Positions 1-5,516 of a DNA stretch of 6,978 bases are shown here, piece by piece (positions within the stretch are counted from its first letter, which is position 1; each line of letters starts with the position of its first letter). The DNA comes from an uncultured Collinsella sp. GTDB lineage: Bacteria > Actinomycetota > Coriobacteriia > Coriobacteriales > Coriobacteriaceae. A program made the position numbers and the translations under genes. Below the pieces are notes generated by a model, which saw nothing but the letters and a program-made list of their open reading frames with translations, was not told the origin of the DNA and ran no database searches. The stretch covers positions 1 to 6,978 of the forward strand of contig USBA01000100.1 of NCBI GenBank assembly GCA_900552735.1. Reading direction: 5' to 3'.

Positions 1-407
1 GAGACCACGCCGCCAAAAATGATGAGCATGATCTTGTCGCCCAAAAACGGAGCGAAGTGAAAGACGTTGAGAAACAGCGATGAGAGCACGACCTGCATCA
101 TCGAGAAGATGACGAAGCGCTTGCTAATGCCGCTCCAACATAGGAGCGCCACGGGGATGTTGAGCGCGAGCATACCGAGCGAGATGTCGATGTGAACGCC
201 GCCGAGCGAGGTAACGCGATCGAGCAGGACCGCGACGCCGGTAAGACCGCTCGGAAGCAGGTCGGCGGGCTGGATGAACGCCTGGATCAGAAATGTCTGA
301 AGAATGGCGGAAATTGTGACCGCCACGGCGGTAATAGCGCGGCGAACGATGGTGAGACGGCCGAGCACGAGCACGCGGTCCGTGAGCTGATCGATGGCGT
401 TCGCCAC
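1..407 (-). CDS. YitT-family (DUF161-type) membrane protein, 3' end outside the window
   Basis: Reading leftwards from a GTG at 407, 135 codons stay open to the window edge, so this is the N-terminal half of the protein. The start is set by AAAGGAG five bases upstream; no in-frame ATG fits better. After a short cytoplasmic N-terminus (residues 1-20) comes a hydrophobic segment at about 24-45. It is followed by PSGLTGVAVLLDRV (52-65), the Gly-rich signature seen in YitT proteins, then LGMLALNIPVALLCW (77-91), the basic SKRF (95-98), and further membrane segments at about 99-118 and 126-135. The order 'GLTG - LNIP - SKRF' is what I recognise as YitT/DUF161, a family of integral membrane proteins of unknown function. 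The C-terminal DUF2179 domain found in many members would lie outside the window. No functional link to the PTS operon is evident. Confidence 0.75.
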   Translation of the reverse strand, partial: MANAIDQLTDRVLVLGRLTIVRRAITAVAVTISAILQTFLIQAFIQPADLLPSGLTGVAVLLDRVTSLGGVHIDISLGMLALNIPVALLCWSGISKRFVIFSMMQVVLSSLFLNVFHFAPFLGDKIMLIIFGGVV

Positions 408-452
408 GCGGGCTCCTTTCGAAGGCAAATCTAGTTGTGAGGCATGTCGGCG

Positions 453-483
453 ATTGTAGCATGGAGCGTGCGGGGCGCTTCAA
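453..483 (-). promoter_or_regulatory. Putative promoter of the YitT-family gene
   Basis: On the minus strand there is TACAAT (458-453) preceded directly by TGC (461-459), which makes an extended -10 box. TTGAAG (483-478) lies 19 bp upstream as a poor or long-spaced -35. The start point would be near 446, giving a leader of about 39 bases before the GTG at 407. The extended -10 compensates for the non-ideal spacing. This is motif reading only. Confidence 0.5.
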
Positions 484-545
484 TTCACCCTCCCTCGACA
501 ACCAAAGCGGGACCAGCAACCCCCACAACCAAAGGCCCAAATTAC

Positions 546-664
546 AAGTGAGTAGACTTATTACGATCTGCCGAGCACACCCAAAACCGTCACCCCTGTG
601 ACCTGCGGTTTTACTAGAGCAGATGCACTTTGTGCTCGGCCTGCGCCAAAAAGTCTACTCACTT
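546..664. repeat. 119-bp nested inverted-repeat element, MITE-like
   Basis: The ends are a perfect 14-bp inverted repeat: AAGTGAGTAGACTT (546-559) and its complement (651-664). Nested inside are a perfect 10-bp pair, GCCGAGCACA (570-579) with 631-640, a 7-bp pair AAAACCG (583-589) with CGGTTTT (606-612), and a 4-bp tip TCAC/GTGA (590-593, 598-601). The outer 10-nt spacers (560-569 and 641-650) form a symmetric internal loop, and 613-630 is a one-sided bulge. A single strand could fold into one long cruciform or hairpin. There is no T-tract at either end and no ORF inside. It lies between the HAD gene's 3' end and the YitT gene's 5' region. It looks like a non-autonomous mobile or REP-like element. 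A long bidirectional RNA hairpin is the alternative. Confidence 0.6.
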
Positions 665-710
665 AGTCCGGATCGAAGCCAAACGGATCAAAATCGAAAC
701 CAAATCGAGC

Positions 711-758
711 CAATCCGCCGCCATAAATGCGTGAATCCGTAACTCTCGCGGCGGATTG
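711..758 (-). terminator. Possible hairpin terminator after the HAD gene
   Basis: A perfect 11-bp inverted repeat, CAATCCGCCGC (711-721) and GCGGCGGATTG (748-758), begins three bases after the HAD stop codon (762-764). The stem is GC-rich but the loop is 26 nt. The minus-strand sequence that follows is only moderately T-rich (GCTCGATTTGG...), without a clean T-run. It could end or stabilise the HAD transcript. Just downstream, bases 672-713 carry three imperfect copies of ATCGARRCCAA. Confidence 0.4.
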
Positions 759-761
759 ACA

Positions 762-1391
762 CTACAGAGCGACCAAAATGTCGGTCAGATTGTCGATGAT
801 AACGTCGGCGGCGGACTGATCCAGGTTGACGCCCTCGTGCGGACGCAGCGCCAGGACGCGGGCGCCGGAGCGCTTGCCAGCCTCGATCCCCATCGGCGAA
901 TCCTCGATAACCAGGCACTCGGCAGGCTCCACCCCCAGCGCCTCCATGGCGCGCAGGTAGATCTCGGGGTCGGGCTTAAACGCACTGCACTCATGACCGC
1001 TGATGGTGTAATCCAACACGTCGGCGATGCCGGCGATATCCACCAGCTCGTCGATCAGCTCGCGATAGGACGAGCTCGCGATAGCACATTTCACGCCGCG
1101 CTCGTGCAGCTCGCGCATCACCGGCTCCGTCTGCTCGTTGAGCAGCTCGGCATACGGAACGGGGTGATCCGGGCTGTAGACCTGCTTGTACTCCACGCGC
1201 AGGCGCTCGCGCAACTCAACATCGTCGGGCACCAGCGCCTGCCAAATGGCCGGCTCGTTAGACCCCGAAAGATCGGGGGTCTCGTCAAAGTGAAAGCCCT
1301 TCTCCTCCATAAACGCCACGCGACGACGGTTGTAGAACCACTCGGTATCGACCAGCACGCCGTCCATGTCAAACAGCACTGCTTTGATCAT
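762..1391 (-). CDS. HAD-superfamily hydrolase, beta-phosphoglucomutase-like subfamily
   Basis: A 209-residue protein of normal length for this subfamily. All HAD motifs are intact. Motif I is FDMDGVLVDTE (7-17) with nucleophile D8 and acid/base D10. Motif II is IASSS (104-108). Motif III is K139 in FKPDPEIY. Motif IV is VIEDSPMGIEAG (161-172), with E163/D164 as likely Mg2+ ligands. Residues about 18-85 form the alpha-helical cap expected between motifs I and II. The enzyme is most likely a cytoplasmic sugar-phosphate phosphatase or a beta-phosphoglucomutase-like mutase; the substrate cannot be read from sequence. The ATG at 1391 is chosen over the one two codons upstream because GGAGG then lies 8 bases away rather than 2. 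A strong terminator (1483-1514) separates it from the PTS/SIS operon, so it is probably its own unit. A role in the same sugar pathway is possible but not shown. Confidence 0.88.
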   Translation of the reverse strand: MIKAVLFDMDGVLVDTEWFYNRRRVAFMEEKGFHFDETPDLSGSNEPAIWQALVPDDVELRERLRVEYKQVYSPDHPVPYAELLNEQTEPVMRELHERGVKCAIASSSYRELIDELVDIAGIADVLDYTISGHECSAFKPDPEIYLRAMEALGVEPAECLVIEDSPMGIEAGKRSGARVLALRPHEGVNLDQSAADVIIDNLTDILVAL

Positions 1392-1405
1392 ACGCATCTC
1401 CTCCC

Positions 1406-1440
1406 ACCTGCCAAAAAGGGACAGGTTTATTTTGGTAGGT
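1406..1440. repeat. Hairpin enclosing GGGACAGG, in the HAD leader
   Basis: ACCTGCCAAAA (1406-1416) pairs with TTTTGGTAGGT (1430-1440) at 10 of 11 positions; the exception is a G-T on the plus strand. The loop holds AGGGACAGG (1417-1425). The structure lies directly upstream of the HAD ribosome site, so it would be in that gene's leader if transcription starts upstream. It resembles the other GGGACAG-type palindromes at 2623-2653 and 6711-6773. I saw no clear promoter for the HAD gene in 1392-1482. Confidence 0.45.
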
Positions 1441-1482
1441 TTTATCTGGGGTTTTATGACGCGACAGACACGCCCCCAGAGC

Positions 1483-1514
1483 AAAAAAGGGGATGGGGCG
1501 AAAACCCCATCCCC
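1483..1514 (-). terminator. Intrinsic terminator of the PTS-SIS operon
   Basis: A perfect 10-bp stem GGGGATGGGG (1489-1498) / CCCCATCCCC (1505-1514) with a 6-nt loop. On the minus strand it is followed at once by six T residues (1488-1483). It lies 34 bases after the SIS stop codon and is the clearest terminator in the window. It sets the operon end and argues that the HAD gene needs its own promoter. Confidence 0.93.
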
Positions 1515-1531
1515 TCTCAATCAACCCGTAA

Positions 1532-1545
1532 GGTCTACTTACTTG
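1532..1545. repeat. Short sequence resembling the end of the 546-664 element
   Basis: GTCTACTTACTT (1533-1544) matches 11 of 12 positions of GTCTACTCACTT (653-664), the right end of the MITE-like element. It sits between the SIS stop codon and the operon terminator. It may be a relic or target-related sequence, or chance. Confidence 0.3.
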
Positions 1546-1548
1546 TGA

Positions 1549-2532
1549 TTAGTAGGAAAGCTTCCACATGTAGCGACGCATGGTCAGCGGGTGCTGACGG
1601 GCCTCGGCGATCTGGTTGCCGTACTCGCGCATAACGGCGAGGTGCAGCAGCGGGTTGAAGTAGGTGACGACGCTCGCGGGCACGGCGTCGGCCAGGCCGT
1701 AGTCCTTGGAGTCGATCAGAGCGACCTTGGCGCCCATGCGCTCAAGGAAGGTGAGGGCGCGGGCGTCCATCGGACGGGTGGCACCATCGGACATGAGGAA
1801 GACGTAGGGCTTACCCTCGGTGGAAACCTCGAACGGGCCGTGGAAGTACTCGCCGGTGTTGTAGGCGGCGGCGTCGATCCACTGCATCTCGGTGAACAGG
1901 AAGGCGGCGTTAGAATAAGCCATCTTCTCGGAGGCACCAGAAGCCATGAAGTAGATCATCTTGTCGTCCTTGAAGTCCTCGGCGAACTTCTTGGCGAGCT
2001 TCTTGCAGTGCTGAGCGGCGTTCTCGCAGAGCTCGAAGACGTTGGTGAGGCCGGTGATCATGTCCTCGTAGTGGTCATAGCCCTCGGTCTGCTGAAGGAT
2101 CTCGAGAGCAAGAGCGATGGCATAGCCGGGCTTCTCGCACTTGGCAGCGTAGTTGGCGTGGAAGCCGTGAACGATGACGTAGTCAGCGTCGACGGTCAGA
2201 GCGGAGCCAGCCTTGTTGGTGAGGGAGACGACCGGGCAGTTGTGCTTCTTGGCGGTCTTGTTGGCCTCGACGGTCTCGGGCGTGGAGCCACCGAGGGAGC
2301 AGGTGATCACGAAGGTGTGCTCGTTGACCCAGGAAGGCGTGTCGTAGTTGAACTCGTTAGCGGTAAAGATCTGAACGTTCAGCTTGTCCGTGTTGTTGGC
2401 CAGGAAGTACTTGGCGGGGTACAGGTCGGACATGGAAGCACCGCAGCCGACGAAGGCGACGCTGTGGATCTCGTGGTTGGACAGGACGTCAGCGACGATC
2501 TGCTTAGGGAGGTTAAGGTCGATCTCGTACAT
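1549..2532 (-). CDS. Two-SIS-domain sugar isomerase/deglycase, fructoselysine-6-phosphate deglycase-like (FrlB/GfrF type)
   Basis: A 327-residue cytoplasmic protein with two SIS domains. SIS-1 (about 20-150) carries FVGCGASMSD (27-36) and the phosphate-loop SLGGSTPET (79-87). SIS-2 (about 180-320) carries FMASGASE (195-202) and NTGEYFHGPFE (225-235). E215 and H231 are 16 residues apart, the spacing of the E488/H504 catalytic pair of GlmS isomerase and of the Glu/His pair in E. coli FrlB. The tail HPLTMRRYMWKLSY (314-327) resembles the RRY...EY ending of FrlB. Family knowledge: such enzymes cleave 6-phosphorylated Amadori products to glucose-6-phosphate and an amine. Together with an upstream PTS this suggests a fructoselysine-like route; the exact substrate is inference, and an aminosugar-phosphate isomerase remains possible. 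The ATG at 2532 has AAAGGA 9 bases upstream; the ATG at 2541 sits almost on the ribosome site. It is the last gene of the operon. Confidence 0.82.
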   Translation of the reverse strand: MYEIDLNLPKQIVADVLSNHEIHSVAFVGCGASMSDLYPAKYFLANNTDKLNVQIFTANEFNYDTPSWVNEHTFVITCSLGGSTPETVEANKTAKKHNCPVVSLTNKAGSALTVDADYVIVHGFHANYAAKCEKPGYAIALALEILQQTEGYDHYEDMITGLTNVFELCENAAQHCKKLAKKFAEDFKDDKMIYFMASGASEKMAYSNAAFLFTEMQWIDAAAYNTGEYFHGPFEVSTEGKPYVFLMSDGATRPMDARALTFLERMGAKVALIDSKDYGLADAVPASVVTYFNPLLHLAVMREYGNQIAEARQHPLTMRRYMWKLSY

Positions 2533-2554
2533 CTGACACATTCCTTTCGATTTT

Positions 2555-2582
2555 TGCGGCGCCACATTGCCGGGCGCTCGCA
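2555..2582. other. Hairpin just upstream of the SIS ribosome site
   Basis: TGCGGCGCC (2555-2563) pairs with GGCGC plus CGCA (2573-2577, 2579-2582), leaving one bulged T and a 9-nt loop. On the transcript it ends a few bases before the AAAGGA of the SIS gene. It could protect the 5' end of a processed mRNA or modulate translation. No T-tract follows on the minus strand, so it is not a terminator. Confidence 0.4.
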
Positions 2583-2622
2583 GGGTTACCGTGGTTTGGA
2601 CCGAGTCGCCGGTCCGTTGAGG

Positions 2623-2653
2623 ATGCGACAAGGGGACTGTCCCATTGTCGCAT
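2623..2653. repeat. 31-bp palindrome with GGGACTGTCCC core
   Basis: ATGCGACAA (2623-2631) and its exact complement TTGTCGCAT (2645-2653) enclose GGGGACTGTCCCA, whose centre is itself palindromic (GGGACTGTCCC). The whole folds almost without a loop. It lies in the 199-bp EIID-SIS gap, which has no ORF of its own. It belongs with the GGGACAG-type palindromes seen elsewhere in this window. It could be a REP-like element or a protein-binding dyad. Confidence 0.6.
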
Positions 2654-2666
2654 TTTGGGGATGGAA

Positions 2667-2697
2667 GCCTGCCTGGGGTATGGGATGCCAGGCAGGC
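2667..2697 (-). other. GC-rich hairpin after EIID
   Basis: GCCTGCCTGG (2667-2676) and CCAGGCAGGC (2688-2697) form a perfect 10-bp stem with an 11-nt loop, 34 bases after the EIID stop codon. The minus-strand continuation (TTCCATCCCC) lacks a T-run. A 3'-end stabiliser or a partial, factor-dependent terminator that lowers SIS expression relative to the PTS fits better than a full intrinsic terminator. Confidence 0.55.
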
Positions 2698-2731
2698 CCC
2701 CGGGGGAAAGCGGTTAGGCGCTTGGTCGCGA

Positions 2732-3565
2732 CTAGGCCAGAATGCCGGCCGCGGAGAGGGCGATGCCGCCCACGATGGCGATCACGAGAAGCCAACCGGT
2801 GTTGACGTTCTTCTTGATGAGCCAGTACATAAGGCCGGTGAGGCCAAGGGAGATCATCTGGGGCATCATGCCGTCCAGGATGTCCTGGATCACGACGGTG
2901 CCGTCAGCGAACTGCAGCGGGGTGGTGGCGCCGATCAGCGTAGCAATCATGCCGCCCACGGACATAAGACCCACGATGCCGCAGACATACATGAGCTTCT
3001 CCATGAGGTCGCCGCCCTGAAGCTTGCTCAGGTACTCGTGGCCGCCCTGATAGCCCATCTTGGCTGCGAACCAGGTGATCAGCACAGAGGGGACGATGGA
3101 GATGAGCATGGCCAGGATCGGGCCCATGATGGAGCCCTGCTGAGCCAGCTGAACGCCCAGGCCAAAGGCGATAACGCGGATGGTGCCCTGGAAGAAGGAG
3201 TCACCGATGCCGGAAAGCGGACCCATGAGGGAGGTCTTGACCGCGTTGATCGAATCGGGATCGAAGTTCTCAGGATCCTTGGCGTACTCCTCCTCCATGG
3301 AGGCGGAGAGGCCCAGGATGAAAGCGCTCGTCTGCGGGGTGCAGTTGTAGAACGCCATGTGACGGTGGTAAGCCTCTTTCTTAGCAGCGAGCTGCTTGGG
3401 GTCGGACTCGTCCGGATAGAGGCGATCGAGCGTGGGAACCATGCCGTAGAGGAAGCCCATGTTCATCTGACGCTCGTAGTTCCAAGAGGCCTGGATGGCC
3501 CAGGAGCGCCAGAAGAACTGGCTGACCTTCTTGTTCAGGGACACGTCCTTGGTTGCGGTTGCCAT
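2732..3565 (-). CDS. PTS system mannose/fructose/sorbose family, EIID component
   Basis: A 277-residue membrane subunit, close to the usual size of about 280 for ManZ-type proteins. Family signatures appear in order: FFWRSWAIQASWNYERQMN (17-35); FYNCTPQTSAFILGLSASME (72-91); GPLSGIGDSFFQGTIR (115-130), the most conserved EIID motif; then hydrophobic segments at about 130-165 and 185-215, ending in a C-terminal anchor (about 253-277). With EIIC it forms the membrane channel that hands the sugar to EIIB for phosphorylation. The ATG at 3565 is preceded 8 bases upstream by AGGAGG. The TAA stop of EIIC (3581-3579) is part of the same TAAGGAGG, a tight layout that suggests translational coupling. 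An in-frame extension upstream to 3682 would overlap EIIC and reads as low-complexity Ser/Thr/Pro sequence, so it was not used. Confidence 0.95.
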   Translation of the reverse strand: MATATKDVSLNKKVSQFFWRSWAIQASWNYERQMNMGFLYGMVPTLDRLYPDESDPKQLAAKKEAYHRHMAFYNCTPQTSAFILGLSASMEEEYAKDPENFDPDSINAVKTSLMGPLSGIGDSFFQGTIRVIAFGLGVQLAQQGSIMGPILAMLISIVPSVLITWFAAKMGYQGGHEYLSKLQGGDLMEKLMYVCGIVGLMSVGGMIATLIGATTPLQFADGTVVIQDILDGMMPQMISLGLTGLMYWLIKKNVNTGWLLVIAIVGGIALSAAGILA

Positions 3566-3578
3566 AGTGTGTTCCTCC

Positions 3579-4373
3579 TTAGTCTTCGTCGTCTTCGAGC
3601 GGATCGTAGTCGGAATCGACACCGGCGGCTGCATGGGAACCGTTGAACTTGAAGCCCATGAAGACGACAGCCAGGCACACACCGATCAGAGCGACCGCGA
3701 TGACGGACAGGTTGAGGTAAGCGGCGAGCAGGAAACCGATGAACAGGAACGGAGTCATACCCTTCTTGATCATCATGGTGAGCAGCAGGGCCAAGCCGTA
3801 GGCGGTCATGATCTTGGTCGAAACGTTAAGACCAGTGGACAGCCACTCGGGAACCATGTTGACGATGGCCTGAACCAGGTCGGTGCCAACAAAGACGGCG
3901 AGGAAGATCGGCAGGAAGTACATGATGGCGTACAGACCGGAGCCGGCGCAGATGTGCATACGGTAGGCGGTCTTGAACTTTCCGTTATCGATCGCGCTAT
4001 CGGCCACATGGGTGAGGGCGGCGATGATGGAACGGAACACGATGCCGAGGAGCTGACCCAGGACGGCGACCGGGATGGCGATCGTCATGGCGGTCTCGGC
4101 GGAAGCATCGGTCAGGCACGCAAAGGCAGCGGCCACGATGCCGCCCAGGACCATATCGGGCGGAACGGCGGCGCCGACCTGCACCAGGCCCATGGACACG
4201 AGCTCGACGGCGGCACCGACGGCAAGGCCGGTGGGCACATCGCCCAGCAGCAGACCGACGAGCGTAGCGCCAACGAGGGGCTGCTCGAAGTTAAGACGAC
4301 CGAGCAGGCGGGAGTCCCACATGCAGAACACGCCGACGAGGCCGACGAGCACCGCACTGATGAACGTATTCAT
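3579..4373 (-). CDS. PTS system mannose/fructose/sorbose family, EIIC component
   Basis: A 264-residue polytopic membrane protein of usual length for ManY/SorA-type EIIC. It starts with MNTFISAVLVGLVGVFCMWD and carries the family segments RPLVGA-like QPLVGATLVGLLLGDVPTGL (about 31-50), AVELVSMGLVQVGAAVPPD (about 55-73) and a run of further hydrophobic helices. The C-terminus is a short, strongly acidic tail (DSDYDPLEDDED), probably cytoplasmic. It forms the sugar path with EIID. The start at 4373 has AAAGGAG 6 bases upstream. EIIAB lies 36 bases upstream; that gap holds a small CAGGC/GCCTG hairpin (4391-4404), perhaps an mRNA processing or stabilising site. EIID follows after 13 bases. Family assignment is firm, substrate is not. 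Confidence 0.95.
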   Translation of the reverse strand: MNTFISAVLVGLVGVFCMWDSRLLGRLNFEQPLVGATLVGLLLGDVPTGLAVGAAVELVSMGLVQVGAAVPPDMVLGGIVAAAFACLTDASAETAMTIAIPVAVLGQLLGIVFRSIIAALTHVADSAIDNGKFKTAYRMHICAGSGLYAIMYFLPIFLAVFVGTDLVQAIVNMVPEWLSTGLNVSTKIMTAYGLALLLTMMIKKGMTPFLFIGFLLAAYLNLSVIAVALIGVCLAVVFMGFKFNGSHAAAGVDSDYDPLEDDED

Positions 4374-4409
4374 ACCCTTCTCCTTTCAGTCAGGCAAAAG
4401 CCTGGTTGA

Positions 4410-5333
4410 TTACAGCTTGGCGTCGATGTCGACGCTCTGATACGTAGGGGTCTGCTGGACATAGAGCTTGATACCCATGTCGAGCAGCTGGTTGACGTCG
4501 GCCTTCTGGTTGGCGTCGAGGAAGACGGAGCTGTCCTTGCCGCCGACCTGATCGGCACCGTCGTGGTTGGCGGTGGCGCCCAGGTTGATGGCGTCAAGCT
4601 TGTAGCCCTGGCAGAACTGCAGCATCTCGGCAGTGTTACCAAAGACGAACATGACGCGCTCGCCGAGGGTGTTGAGCTTGTCCATCTTGGCGAGGGCACG
4701 CTCGACGGTGAAGACGTTCAGGCGCACGCCCTGGGGCTTGGCCAGCTTAAGAGCGCCCTTCTTGATGTCATCGTTGGCGGCAGCGTTGTCGACGACGATG
4801 ATGCGCTCGGCCTGAACCTTGGTGGTCCAGGTAAAGACGACCTGGCCGTGCAGCAGACGGTAGTCAAGACGTGCGAGGACGATCTTGGCGGGACCGGAGC
4901 TGTGACGGGACGCCTTGGCCTTCTTGGCGGGAGCCACGGCGGCCTCGACCGGTGCGTTGGGGTTGGTCAGACCGGTGCGGGCCTCGTTGATGAGGGCCGC
5001 GAGCTCGGCGCCCTTGACGGGGACGGGGCTCATGGCGAGCGTCAGTGCCAACGGGATGTTGAAACCGCTGACAACCGTGAACTTCGTACCGTTCTTGGAA
5101 AGCTCGACCATGTTGTTGTTGACCGAGCTGCCGAGCATATCGGTCAGCACATAGACGGTGTCGTCCGCGTTGAACGTGGCGATCATAGCCTCAACCTTAT
5201 TGGTGATGGGCTCCTTGTCGTCACGAGCAAGCGACACGACGTGGACGTTCGACACGTCGCCGAGAACCATCTCGAGCGTGTCTTTGGCGCCTGCGGCCAG
5301 GCCGCCATGAGATGCGAGAATGATCTGATTCAT
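4410..5333 (-). CDS. PTS system mannose/fructose/sorbose family, fused EIIA-EIIB
   Basis: A 307-residue cytoplasmic phosphotransfer protein, with domains in the order EIIA then EIIB as in E. coli ManX. EIIA (about 1-123) starts MNQIILASHGGLAAG with H9 as the likely site phosphorylated by HPr; TDMLGSSVNNN (64-74) is the conserved loop facing it. An Ala/Pro/Lys-rich linker (about 124-148) joins EIIB (about 149-307). EIIB opens with KIVLARLDYRLLHGQVVFTW (150-169), in which H162 is the phosphate acceptor that passes phosphate to the sugar. First gene of the operon: the ATG at 5333 follows AAGGAGGAGG by 4 bases, and the promoter region is directly upstream. In the Salmonella gfr (glucoselysine/fructoselysine) system the A and B subunits are, as I recall, separate proteins, so a fused form would be a difference. 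Sugar specificity cannot be read from these domains. Confidence 0.95.
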   Translation of the reverse strand: MNQIILASHGGLAAGAKDTLEMVLGDVSNVHVVSLARDDKEPITNKVEAMIATFNADDTVYVLTDMLGSSVNNNMVELSKNGTKFTVVSGFNIPLALTLAMSPVPVKGAELAALINEARTGLTNPNAPVEAAVAPAKKAKASRHSSGPAKIVLARLDYRLLHGQVVFTWTTKVQAERIIVVDNAAANDDIKKGALKLAKPQGVRLNVFTVERALAKMDKLNTLGERVMFVFGNTAEMLQFCQGYKLDAINLGATANHDGADQVGGKDSSVFLDANQKADVNQLLDMGIKLYVQQTPTYQSVDIDAKL

Positions 5334-5349
5334 CTTGCCTCCTCCTTTT

Positions 5350-5379
5350 CGTTATGGTCATTATAACGTCTTATACGTT
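5350..5379 (-). promoter_or_regulatory. PTS operon -10 box overlapped by operator-like dyads
   Basis: The minus strand has a consensus TATAAT (5365-5360), with a start point near 5353 and a short leader to the ATG at 5333. No good -35 lies 16-18 bp upstream. Two dyads cover the box: CGTTAT...ATAACG (5350-5355, 5363-5368) and AACGT...ACGTT (5365-5369, 5375-5379). Read on the minus strand the region is a series of TATAA-n-GAC-like units. The first 17 bases (5350-5366) closely match the exporter promoter. A repressor site is likely; a GntR-type regulator is one possibility but no regulator gene is in view. Confidence 0.55.
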
Positions 5380-5403
5380 GCGGATATTGCTAATTAGTAT
5401 AAA

Positions 5404-5438
5404 GACCGTTCGCGGATGAAAATCGACCGTTGACGGGT
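5404..5438 (-). promoter_or_regulatory. Two direct repeats upstream of the PTS promoter, candidate activator sites
   Basis: GACCGTTCGCGGAT (5404-5417) and GACCGTTGACGGGT (5425-5438) agree at 11 of 14 positions and are exactly 21 bp apart, two helical turns. They lie at about -51 to -85 from the start point implied by the -10 box. Same-face placement next to a promoter without a good -35 suggests an activator, but this is inference. The remainder of 5439-5516 contains only a weak stem (CTGGGTT/AACCCCAG, 5462-5494) and no convincing terminator for the exporter. Confidence 0.45.
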
Positions 5439-5516
5439 TTAACGTACTTGAAACGTTGGGGCTGGGTTGGCCGGCGCTAGCTGGATAACCCCAGGTCAGA
5501 CCCTGCGCGCAATCCC

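Noticed and set aside
124..540. Minus-strand ORF of 138 codons overlapping the YitT gene
   Set aside because: Arg/Ser/Pro-rich out-of-frame translation. The YitT frame has a good ribosome site, membrane helices and family motifs.
1591..2805. Long plus-strand ORF of 404 codons opposite the SIS gene, with similar long plus-strand ORFs at 756-1634, 2645-3646, 3495-4409 and 4563-5366
   Set aside because: They are mirror frames of well-supported minus-strand genes in GC-rich DNA. Their translations are Gly/Val/Asp/His-rich, lack domain signatures and cross gene boundaries and terminators.
5449..5460. TTGAAACGTTGG as a catabolite-responsive (cre-like) site
   Set aside because: Only one half resembles the consensus and dyad symmetry is incomplete. 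CcpA-type control is also not expected in this lineage.
5334..5516. Possible sigma-54 (-24/-12) promoter, as found for LevR-controlled mannose-family PTS operons in Firmicutes
   Set aside because: No TGGC-N8-TTGC-like pair was found upstream of the EIIAB gene, whereas a sigma-70-type TATAAT is present.
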